A stretch of 64,000 nucleotides of DNA. It comes from Chromobacterium alkanivorans (GTDB lineage: Bacteria > Pseudomonadota > Gammaproteobacteria > Burkholderiales > Chromobacteriaceae). The translations under genes were made by a program, and so were the position numbers. Positions within the stretch are counted from its first letter, which is position 1. Every line of letters begins with the position of its first letter. Below, one piece after another: positions 18,681 to 26,437 of this stretch. The notes under the pieces are model-generated. The model ran no database searches, was not told where the DNA came from, and was given only the letters and a program-made list of their open reading frames with translations. Where the stretch lies: assembly GCF_016937655.1 (NCBI RefSeq), contig NZ_JAFHKL010000006.1, forward strand, positions 248,001-312,000, read 5' to 3'.

Positions 18681-18755
18681 ATTGGATTATGCATGCGGCT
18701 GAGAAAAACCCGGCAATTCTACGTTGCCTTGATAGTACTGAAAACGGGCAAGTGC

Positions 18756-18785
18756 AAAGAAAAGCGGGAACCCGCAGGCCCCCGC
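18756..18785 (-). terminator. possible terminator/attenuator between hpf and ptsN
   Basis: On the minus strand a GC-rich stem (GCGGG with CCCGC, and an alternative inner pairing) is followed by TTTTCTTT. It lies just after the hpf stop and before ptsN, and could reduce read-through into ptsN. Confidence 0.45.
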
Positions 18786-18801
18786 CTTCCAATTCAAGGG
18801 A

Positions 18802-19116
18802 TTACAGGCTGGCTTCAGGGGCCGGAGCACGGTGTTCAGACTGCTTTTCCTTGTGTTTCAGCACTTGGCGGTCCAGCTTGTCGATCAACAGATCGATGGC
18901 GGCGTACATATCGGATTCGGTGGCTTCCACGTGGATGTCCTTGCCGGACAGATGCACGTTGACTTCAGCTTTTTGCACCAGTTTATCAACAGACAGAGTA
19001 ACGGAAATGTCGATCACATGGTCGACATGTCGAGTAACGCGCTCCATTTTGGTTTCAACGTATTCGCGCAGGGCGGGAGTTACTTCCAGATGCAGTCCAG
19101 TTACTTTGAGGTTCAT
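18802..19116 (-). CDS. hpf: ribosome hibernation promoting factor (short form)
   Basis: HPF binds the decoding centre of the 30S subunit and promotes 100S ribosome dimers in stationary phase. The 104-aa protein contains a single S30AE domain ([23 protein letters not shown], then [33 protein letters not shown]) and no long C-terminal dimerisation domain, so it is the short type. The position directly behind rpoN is typical in proteobacteria. Confidence 0.95.
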   Translation of the reverse strand: MNLKVTGLHLEVTPALREYVETKMERVTRHVDHVIDISVTLSVDKLVQKAEVNVHLSGKDIHVEATESDMYAAIDLLIDKLDRQVLKHKEKQSEHRAPAPEASL

Positions 19117-19183
19117 ACCCTAGCTCCTTCTGGTGTTGACAGTCCGGTCGGGTCGGCCGGATCGCTGTATTCTGCCGCGCGGA

Positions 19184-20608
19184 TCACAGCGTCTTGCGCT
19201 GGTTGACCGGCGGTATCTGCATGGCTTCACGATACTTGGCTATCGTGCGTCTGGCAACTTGTATTCCCTGTTTGGCCAGCGCTTCGACCAGGGCGCTGTC
19301 GGACAGCGGCTTGCTCGGCGATTCGGCGTCTATCAGGCTGCGGATGTGGGCCTTGATCGCGGTGGCGGAGCACTCGCCGCCGCTGTCGGTTTCCAGCGCG
19401 CTGCCGAAGAAATACTTGAGCTCGAACAGGCCGCGCGGGCAGAGCAGGTATTTCTGGGTGGTGACCCGGGAAACCGTGGATTCATGCAGGCCCAGCTCGT
19501 CCGCGATGTCGCGCAGGATCAGCGGGCGCATGGCCACTTCGCCGTGTTCAAAGAACGATTGCTGCCGTTCAACGATAGCTTCCGCCACTTTCAGGATAGT
19601 GTCAAATCGCTGCTGGATGTTCTTCACCAGCCATTTCGCCTCCTGCAGCCGCGAGGACATTTCGCCGTTGCCGCCGCGGTTTTCCGCCAGCAGCCGCGCG
19701 TACATCTGGTTGACGCGCAAGCGCGGCACCGCGCCGCCGTTGAGGGTCGCCACCCAGCGCCCCTTGCGTTTGCGGACCGAGATGTCGGGGATCACGTACT
19801 GGGTGTCGCTGGCGCCGAAACCGGCGGTGGGGCGGGGGTTGAGGCGGGCGATCAGCGCCTGGGCGGCGCGCAGCGCGGCGTCGTCGACGCCCAGCTGCTT
19901 TTTCAGCCGGGTGTAGTCGCGGTTGCCCAGCAAGGCCAGGTGGTCGCGGACGATGGCCAGCGCCAACTCGCGCTGAGGCTCGTCCGGGTCCAGCCGCTGC
20001 AATTGCAGCGCCAGCGCCTCCGGCAGCGAACGCGCGCCGACGCCGGGCGGGTCGAACTGCTGCAGCAGGCGCAGGCCTATCATCAGTTCGTCGGCCTCGA
20101 TTTCCAGCTCCAGCGGCAGGTGGCTGGCGATGTCTTCCAGCGTCTGGCCCAGATAGCCGTCGTCGTCCAGTTCTTCGATCAGCAGTTGCACGATGGCCTG
20201 GTCGCGCGTCGGCAGCGCCACTTCGCCCAGTTGCGCCAGCAGGTGTTCGCGCAGGCTGATCGGACAGGGCACGTTCAGCATCGGGTCCAGCTCGTCGTCG
20301 CCGTCGCCGCGGCGGCCGCCGCTGCCCCAGTCGCTCAGTTCGCCGGCCTCGGCGCCGCGCTCGCCGTCGTCGCCGGAGGCTTCGTCGCGGGCTTCCGCGG
20401 CGGCGTCCTGCTCCTGGCCGGCGGGGGCGTCGGGCGCCTCGCCCTGCGGCGCTTCGTCGCCGCGCTCCAGCAAGGGGTTGTCCAGCAGGAAGCGCTCGAC
20501 TTCGGTCTGCAGGTCGAGGGTGGACATCTGCAGCAGCTTGATCGATTGCTGCAGCTGCGGCGTCAGGGTCAGCTGCTGCGATACCTTGAGCTGAAGGGTC
20601 TGTTTCAT
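19184..20608 (-). CDS. rpoN: RNA polymerase sigma-54 factor
   Basis: Sigma-54 directs polymerase to -24/-12 promoters and needs AAA+ activators. The 474-aa protein has the glutamine/leucine-rich activator-contact region I (LQLKVSQQLTLTPQLQQSIKLLQMS), an acidic region II (about 50-110, rich in E, D and G) and a core-binding region. The HTH follows (ESTVSRVTTQKYL), and the C-terminal RpoN box is seen as ARRTIAKYREAM. The length is normal. It starts 3 bases after lptB, so it is transcribed with the LPS-transport genes. Confidence 0.97.
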   Translation of the reverse strand: MKQTLQLKVSQQLTLTPQLQQSIKLLQMSTLDLQTEVERFLLDNPLLERGDEAPQGEAPDAPAGQEQDAAAEARDEASGDDGERGAEAGELSDWGSGGRRGDGDDELDPMLNVPCPISLREHLLAQLGEVALPTRDQAIVQLLIEELDDDGYLGQTLEDIASHLPLELEIEADELMIGLRLLQQFDPPGVGARSLPEALALQLQRLDPDEPQRELALAIVRDHLALLGNRDYTRLKKQLGVDDAALRAAQALIARLNPRPTAGFGASDTQYVIPDISVRKRKGRWVATLNGGAVPRLRVNQMYARLLAENRGGNGEMSSRLQEAKWLVKNIQQRFDTILKVAEAIVERQQSFFEHGEVAMRPLILRDIADELGLHESTVSRVTTQKYLLCPRGLFELKYFFGSALETDSGGECSATAIKAHIRSLIDAESPSKPLSDSALVEALAKQGIQVARRTIAKYREAMQIPPVNQRKTL

Positions 20609-20611
20609 CGC

Positions 20612-21336
<725 letters not shown>

Positions 21337-21340
<4 letters not shown>

Positions 21341-21891
21341 TTGGCGGCTCCGCTGGCGGGTTTGGCCGCTGCCGGCTGGGAGGCGGTGTTCTTGGGCTGC
21401 AGGATCACGGTGACGCGGCCCTTGTTGGGGCCGGTGGCGGTGCCGCCGGTCACTTGATAGGTTTCGTTCTGGGTGTTGTAGGTGATTACGTTGCCCACCA
21501 CCAGATCGCCTTCGCGTTTGACGCGGGCGTTGCCGGTCAGCACCGCGAGGTTGGCCGAGCTGCTGTAATCGAGGCGGCTGGACTGGCCTTCCACCCATTC
21601 GTTCTTGCCGTCCATCTTCTGGCGGAAGGTGACGATGCGGCCGGTGGCCACCAGGGTCTGGTTGCCCTGCTTGTCCTGGGTGGCGACGACTTTGTCGGCG
21701 TTCAGGCGCAAGGTGCCCTGGATGATCACCACATTGCCTTCGCAAGTGGACACGCCCTTGATCTGGTCCATGGTGCAGCCGTTGTCGCTGGTGATTTCCA
21801 TCGGCTTGGTGCGGTCGGCCTGTTCGGCGTGGGCGACGGAGGCGGCGGCCAGCGCCAGGCCGGCCAGCAGGAGACGGAGCTTATTTTTCAT
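21337..21891 (-). CDS. lptA: LPS transport periplasmic protein LptA
   Basis: LptA forms the periplasmic bridge that carries LPS to the outer membrane. The 184-aa precursor has a signal peptide ([22 protein letters not shown], cleavage about 22/23) and an OstA-like beta-jellyroll domain. Its typical segments are [32 protein letters not shown] and [23 protein letters not shown] low-complexity Ala/Pro/Lys tail ends the protein. It overlaps lptC by 11 bases and lptB by 4 bases. Confidence 0.95.
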
Positions 21892-22450
21892 AAATGATCT
21901 TGGTGTGAGACAGCAGGTTCAACAAACCTGTCTGTTGCTGGTAGATGAAGCCCACGGAGTTGCCGTGCGATTTGCCCTGAAAGAACACGGTGGGCGCGGC
22001 GGAGCGGGCGATTTTCTTGGCGGTGTCGACATGCATGGCGCTGGTGACGACCTTGGTTTCCGGCTTGTCCGCGGCGGCGGGCTGGATCATGGTCGCCTTC
22101 TTGTCGAAATAGGCCTGCTGGGTCTTGTTGTTGTAACGGCCGACGTCGCCGATCAACTGATATTGCAGCGCGCCTTGCTGGTATAGGTAAAGCTCGGGGT
22201 TTTCGAAGAAGGCGTCGTCCTTGCCCGGGTACTGCCACATGCGCGTGGCGATCAGCCGTTCGTAGAGCTTGCCTTGCGGGTCGAAGCGGGTGGCGATCAG
22301 GTGTTCGGCCACGTACTCGGGCTTGTCCGGGTCCAGTTCGCGGCGGTTGCTGTCCCAGCGCGAGACCTGGTCCAGCCACACGGTCAACAGGCCGGTCAGG
22401 CCGACCAGCAGCAGCGGGAACAGCCGGTGGGAACGCAGCAGGCGGATCAT
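21881..22450 (-). CDS. lptC: LPS export system protein LptC
   Basis: LptC is the bitopic inner-membrane protein that passes LPS from LptBFG to LptA. The 189-aa protein has a single N-terminal helix (LFPLLLVGLTGLLTVWLDQV) and a periplasmic LptC domain with RLIATRMWQYPGKDDAFFENPELYLY. ATG 22450 overlaps the kdsC stop (ATGA). A longer frame upstream is only a shadow of kdsC. Confidence 0.93.
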   Translation of the reverse strand: MIRLLRSHRLFPLLLVGLTGLLTVWLDQVSRWDSNRRELDPDKPEYVAEHLIATRFDPQGKLYERLIATRMWQYPGKDDAFFENPELYLYQQGALQYQLIGDVGRYNNKTQQAYFDKKATMIQPAAADKPETKVVTSAMHVDTAKKIARSAAPTVFFQGKSHGNSVGFIYQQQTGLLNLLSHTKIIYEK

Positions 22451-22971
22451 GCCAGATATCCCGCCAGGATTTGATCGAAGGAGCCCTGGGCCTGCATGAT
22501 CAGCTCGGCCAGCTCGCGCACCGCGCCCTTGCCGCCTGAGCAGCCGGTCACGTAGTGGGCGTGCTGGCGAACCAGGGCAGGCGCTTCCGGCACGGCGACG
22601 GCCAGGCCGACGCGGGTGAGGATGGGCAGGTCGATCAGGTCGTCGCCGATGAAGGCGCATTCTTCGGCGCTCAGGCCGGCGCATGTCAGCAGCTCGGCCA
22701 GGGCCAGCTTCTTATCGTGCACGCCGCCGTAGTAGTGGTCGATCTGCAGCGCCTGGGCGCGGTGCTCGACGCAGCGGTCGGCGCGGCCGGAGATGATGGC
22801 CAGCCGGACCCCGGTGGATCGCAGCAGGTGCAGGCCCAGGCCGTCCTGCACATTGAAGGATTTGCTTTCTTCGCCGTGGGCGTTGTAGTAGATGCGGCCG
22901 TCGGTCATCACGCCGTCCACGTCCATGATCAGCAGCTTGACCTTGCGGGCCTGCTCGAAAATGCTTTGCAT
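22447..22971 (-). CDS. kdsC: 3-deoxy-D-manno-octulosonate 8-phosphate phosphatase
   Basis: KdsC removes the phosphate from KDO-8-P. The 174-aa HAD-superfamily enzyme has the nucleophile motif DVDGVMTDGRI, LAIISGRADRCVEHRA, the Lys-containing HDKKLALAELL and GDDLIDLPILTRVGLAVAV. It has no cap domain, as usual for the C0 class. It lies 25 bases after kdsD and is coupled to lptC. Confidence 0.96.
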   Translation of the reverse strand: MQSIFEQARKVKLLIMDVDGVMTDGRIYYNAHGEESKSFNVQDGLGLHLLRSTGVRLAIISGRADRCVEHRAQALQIDHYYGGVHDKKLALAELLTCAGLSAEECAFIGDDLIDLPILTRVGLAVAVPEAPALVRQHAHYVTGCSGGKGAVRELAELIMQAQGSFDQILAGYLA

Positions 22972-22996
22972 GCTTGTCCTTGCTAATGCCGGCGAC

Positions 22997-23977
22997 TCAG
23001 ATCACGCCGGCCTTGAATAGGTCGTGCAGATGCAGCGCGCCTATCAGCTTGTTGTCTTCATCTACGACCAGCAGACTGGTGATCTTGTTCTGTTCCATCA
23101 GGAACACCGCCTCGGTGGCCAGTTTTTTCGGGCCTATGGTGCGCGGCGAGGGGCTCATCACCTGGTCGATGCTCAGATCGTAGAGGTTGGCGGAGCGCTC
23201 CAGCGTGCGGCGCAGGTCGCCGTCGGTGTAGACGCCCAGCAGGGAGTCGTCGGCGGCGCAGACGGCCAGCATGCCCAGCCGCTTGCGCGACAGTTCCAGC
23301 AGCGCGTCCTTCAGCGGCGTGCCCGGCGCCACCCGCGGCAATTCGTCGCCGCTGTGCATGATGTCGGAAACGTGAACCAGCAGTTTGCGGCCCAGGCTGC
23401 CGCCCGGATGCGACAGCGCGAAATCGCCCTGGCCGAAGCCGCGCGCGTCCATCAGCGTGACCGCCAGCGCGTCGCCCAGCGCCATCTGCACCGTGGTGCT
23501 GGTGGTGGGAGCCAGGCCCAGCGGGCAGGCTTCCTTCTCCACGCGCGCGTCCAGGTGGATGTCGGCCTCCTGCGCCATGGTGGAGCCGTCGCGTCCGGTC
23601 ATGCAGATCAGACGCACGCCTTTGCGCTTCAAGGCCGGCAGCAGCGCGATGATCTCGTCGCTTTCGCCGGAGTTGGACAGCGCCAGCACGATGTCCTGGG
23701 CGGTGATCATGCCCAGGTCGCCGTGGGCGGCCTCGCCCGGGTGGACGAAGAAGGCCGGCGTGCCGGTGCTGGCCAGCGTGGCGGCGATCTTGCGCGCCAC
23801 ATGGCCGGACTTGCCCATGCCGGTGACCACCAGCCGGCCGGCGCTGGCCAGGATCAGGTCCACGGCGGCGAGAAAGTCGCCGTTCAGGCTGCTCGACAGC
23901 GCGGTGAGGGCTTCGGACTCGATCTGCAGGACTTCCCGGGCCAATTGAAGCCGGGACGGAGCTTGTACTTTTTCCAT
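22997..23977 (-). CDS. kdsD: D-arabinose 5-phosphate isomerase
   Basis: KdsD converts ribulose 5-phosphate to arabinose 5-phosphate, the entry to KDO synthesis. The 326-aa protein has a sugar-isomerase (SIS) domain (about 30-180) with VVTGMGKSGHVARKIAATLASTGTP, FVHPGEAAHGDLGMI and SNSGESDEI. Two CBS domains fill the C-terminal half. ATG 23977 (MEKVQAP) was preferred to a frame from 23995. No Shine-Dalgarno sequence precedes it, and a good extended -10 (TGATATACT, 23994-23986) ends only about 9 bases upstream. Confidence 0.96.
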   Translation of the reverse strand: MEKVQAPSRLQLAREVLQIESEALTALSSSLNGDFLAAVDLILASAGRLVVTGMGKSGHVARKIAATLASTGTPAFFVHPGEAAHGDLGMITAQDIVLALSNSGESDEIIALLPALKRKGVRLICMTGRDGSTMAQEADIHLDARVEKEACPLGLAPTTSTTVQMALGDALAVTLMDARGFGQGDFALSHPGGSLGRKLLVHVSDIMHSGDELPRVAPGTPLKDALLELSRKRLGMLAVCAADDSLLGVYTDGDLRRTLERSANLYDLSIDQVMSPSPRTIGPKKLATEAVFLMEQNKITSLLVVDEDNKLIGALHLHDLFKAGVI

Positions 23978-23985
23978 AATTCGAA

Positions 23986-23994
23986 AGTATATCA
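23986..23994 (-). promoter_or_regulatory. extended -10 promoter element of the kdsD operon
   Basis: The minus strand reads TGATATACT, a TGn-extended -10. The expected transcription start is about 23979, two bases before the chosen kdsD ATG (23977), so the transcript would be nearly leaderless. Confidence 0.5.
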
Positions 23995-23999
23995 AAGGT

Positions 24000-24005
24000 T
24001 ATAAT
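24000..24005 (+). promoter_or_regulatory. -10 box (TATAAT) for the KefB-like antiporter gene
   Basis: A perfect TATAAT lies 90 bases before the antiporter ATG. No good -35 is visible at 16-18 bases. It sits next to the opposing kdsD -10, so the two promoters are back to back. Confidence 0.45.
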
Positions 24006-24094
24006 CGCTGAACGCAGGCTGGTGCATCTTTTGCTTGGCATGTGTTAAAAATTGCAGCCTTCCACCCCATCAGCCTCAGGAGTTCCGCCGCGCG

Positions 24095-26068
24095 ATGCAT
24101 TCGTCTCTTGCCCCTATCGTCTTGGTTCTGCTGGCCGCGGTGTTGTCGGTGACTTTGTGCCGCAGCCTGAAAGTGCCGGCCATGCTCGGCTATCTGGTGG
24201 TGGGCTTCCTGGCCGGCCCCGGCGTGATGAATCTGATTCCGCAAGGCGAGGAAACCGCCTTTCTCGGCGAGATCGGCATTGTCTTCATGATGTTTTCCAT
24301 CGGCCTGGAGTTTTCCCTGCCCAAGCTGCGCGCGATGCGGCAGCTGGTGTTCGGCGTCGGCTTCGGTCAGGTGGCGGCGACCATGCTGCTGGTGGGGCTG
24401 GCGGTGGGCTGGCTCAGCGGCAGCCCGCTGACCGGCTTCGCCGTCGGCGGCGCGCTGGCGATGTCGTCCACCGCCATCGTCAGCAAGCTGCTCAACGAGC
24501 GGCTGGAGCTGAACCAGACCCATGGCCAACTGGCCATCGGCGTGCTGCTGTTCCAGGACATCGCGGTGGTCCCCTTGCTGATTCTGTTCCCGGCCTTCGC
24601 CGGCGGCAGCGACACCTTGTGGATGGACCTGGGCCTGGCGGCGCTGAAGGTGGTGGTGGTGCTGGCCTTGCTGCTGTTTTTCGGCCAACGGCTGCTGCGG
24701 CCGTGGTTCCATCTGGTGGCGCGCCAGCGCTCGGGCGAGCTGTTCATGATCAATGTGCTGCTGGTGACCTTGGGCGTGGCCTGGCTGACCGAGCTGTCCG
24801 GCCTGTCGCTGGCCTTGGGCGCCTTCGTCGCCGGCATGTTGATTTCGGAAACCGAATACCGTTACCAGGTGGAGGAGGACATCCGCCCGTTCCGCGACAT
24901 CCTGTTGGGCTTCTTCTTCGTCACCGTCGGCATGAAGCTGGAGCTGACGGTGTTGTTCGAGCGCTTCGGCGAAGTGCTGCTGATGCTGGCCCTGCTGCTG
25001 CCTATCAAGGTGGCGGTGGTGTTCGGCGTGGCGCGCGGCTTCCGTCACAAGTCCAATGAGTCCATGCGCGCCGCGCTGGCGCTGGCCCAGGGCGGCGAAT
25101 TCGGCTTCGTGCTGCTGGCGCTGGCCTTGAACCTGCATCTGGTGCCGGCCGGCACCGCCCAGGCGGCGATCGCCGCGATTCTGATTTCCATGCTGATCGC
25201 GCCCTTCCTGATCCTGTACGGCGACAAGATCACCCGTCGCCTGATCAAGCAGGACTGGATGTTCCAGGCGCTGGACCTGCACCACATGCTGGTGGAGAGC
25301 ATGTCCAAGAACGATCACGTGGTGATCTGCGGCTACGGCCGCAGCGGCCAGGCGCTGGCGCGCTTGCTGGAGGCGGAGGAGATTCCGTTCTTCGCGCTGG
25401 ACATGGACCCGGAGCGGGTGCGCGAGGCAGGCGAGGCCGGCGATCCGGTGGTGTTCGGCGACGCCGGCAAGCACGAGGTGCTGGTGGCGGCCGGCCTGAT
25501 GCGCGCCAAGGCGGTGGTGGTGACTTTCGCCGACACCCACGCGGCGCTGCGCATTCTGAGTTCGGTCGAACACGCGCGGCCGGGGCTGCCGGTGATCGTG
25601 CGCACCGTGGACGACAGCGATATGGATCAGCTGCGCCACGCCGGCGCAGACGAGGTGGTGGCCGAGGTAATGGAGGGCAGCCTGATGCTGGCCTCGCAGG
25701 CCTTGCTGGTGGTCGGGGTGCCGCCGAGCCGGGTGGTGCGCCGCATCCGCGCGGTGCGCGAGGAGCGCTACGGCCTGTTCCGCGGCTTTTTCCGCGGCGC
25801 CAGCGACGAGGGCGAGGCCATGGACGAAGCCTTGGTGCCGCGCTTGCAGAGCGTGCAGGTCTGCACCGGGGCGGCGGCGGTGGGCCAGCCCTTGGCCAAT
25901 CTGCATTTGGGGGATTTGGGCGTGGAGTTGAAGGCGATCCGCCGTCAGCGGGTGAGGCGCACCGATTTCGACGACAGTTTCGAGGTGGAGCAGGGCGACG
26001 CGCTGGTGTTGCTGGGCACGCCGGAGCAGCTGGCGCTGGCCGAGTACCGGATTCTGCAGGGGGAGTAG
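24095..26068 (+). CDS. CPA2-family cation:proton antiporter with TrkA-N and TrkA-C domains (KefB-like)
   Basis: A 657-aa protein. The N-terminal two thirds (to about 385) carry 12 or so membrane helices of the Na+/H+ exchanger (CPA2) fold, with GYLVVGFLAGPGVMNL, GFAVGGALAMSSTAIVSKLL and QLAIGVLLFQDIAVVPLL. A cytoplasmic TrkA-N/RCK domain follows, with the Rossmann motif VVICGYGRSGQALARLL. A TrkA-C domain (about 560-657) ends in DALVLLGTPEQLALAEYRI. KefB/KefC proteins are potassium efflux systems gated by glutathione adducts, but a simple K+/H+ or Na+/H+ role is equally possible. ATG 24095 has AGGAG upstream. Confidence 0.92.
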   Translation: MHSSLAPIVLVLLAAVLSVTLCRSLKVPAMLGYLVVGFLAGPGVMNLIPQGEETAFLGEIGIVFMMFSIGLEFSLPKLRAMRQLVFGVGFGQVAATMLLVGLAVGWLSGSPLTGFAVGGALAMSSTAIVSKLLNERLELNQTHGQLAIGVLLFQDIAVVPLLILFPAFAGGSDTLWMDLGLAALKVVVVLALLLFFGQRLLRPWFHLVARQRSGELFMINVLLVTLGVAWLTELSGLSLALGAFVAGMLISETEYRYQVEEDIRPFRDILLGFFFVTVGMKLELTVLFERFGEVLLMLALLLPIKVAVVFGVARGFRHKSNESMRAALALAQGGEFGFVLLALALNLHLVPAGTAQAAIAAILISMLIAPFLILYGDKITRRLIKQDWMFQALDLHHMLVESMSKNDHVVICGYGRSGQALARLLEAEEIPFFALDMDPERVREAGEAGDPVVFGDAGKHEVLVAAGLMRAKAVVVTFADTHAALRILSSVEHARPGLPVIVRTVDDSDMDQLRHAGADEVVAEVMEGSLMLASQALLVVGVPPSRVVRRIRAVREERYGLFRGFFRGASDEGEAMDEALVPRLQSVQVCTGAAAVGQPLANLHLGDLGVELKAIRRQRVRRTDFDDSFEVEQGDALVLLGTPEQLALAEYRILQGE

Positions 26069-26234
26069 CGGTTTAGGAAGGGGCTCTCGATCTGCCGAGC
26101 GTCGTGGCGCGCCATAGGGTGAGCGCCACTTCAGACATGCCCGGATGCCGCATGTGGATTCCGCTTGCTAAGTCTTTAGGTGTGGTTTCGCTCCAGCCTG
26201 TGGGGCTTTGCCGGCGTTGAAGGCGTAAATGGAA
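26069..26234. other. intergenic stretch, no recognisable feature
   Basis: After the antiporter stop there is no convincing ORF. The remainder of the 368-base gap up to asmA is a terminator hairpin (26235-26266) and a MITE-like repeat (26294-26437). Confidence 0.6.
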
Positions 26235-26266
26235 ACGGCCCCCGCGACGTGAGTCGCGGGGGCCGT
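26235..26266. terminator. strong hairpin terminator between antiporter and asmA-like gene
   Basis: A perfect 14-bp stem (26235-26248 with 26253-26266) closes on a GTGA loop. On the minus strand it is followed by TTCCATTT, so it probably terminates the asmA transcript. It is now separated from asmA by the MITE-like element. Confidence 0.75.
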
Positions 26267-26293
26267 TCGTGTTGAAGTCGCTTGCCGGAGCTT

Positions 26294-26437
26294 AGAACGT
26301 GTTGACGATCTCGCGAGCTAAGGCGAGACAAGGCGTTGCGGCTGAGAAAGCGGAATATACACGTGGTACATGAGCATTTCGAAGCTGTGCTCACCGTGTA
26401 ACGCTCCACGACGCGCAGCAGATCGTAAACAGGTTCT
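26294..26437 (-). mobile_element. MITE-like element, copy B, with 18-bp terminal inverted repeats
   Basis: The ends AGAACGTGTTGACGATCT (26294-26311) and the complement of 26420-26437 (AGAACCTGTTTACGATCT) differ at only two positions, giving a 144-base element with clear terminal inverted repeats and no ORF. Related, more degraded copies lie at about 9780, 43614 and 54083. The last base of the element forms the final base of the asmA TAA stop codon. No transposase is in the window, so a non-autonomous element is the best reading. Confidence 0.75.

Noticed and set aside
23999-25906. 635-codon minus-strand ORF opposite the KefB-like antiporter
   Set aside because: Its product is a His/Gln/Arg-rich string without domain features. 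It is the antisense shadow of a clear membrane protein gene in high-GC DNA.
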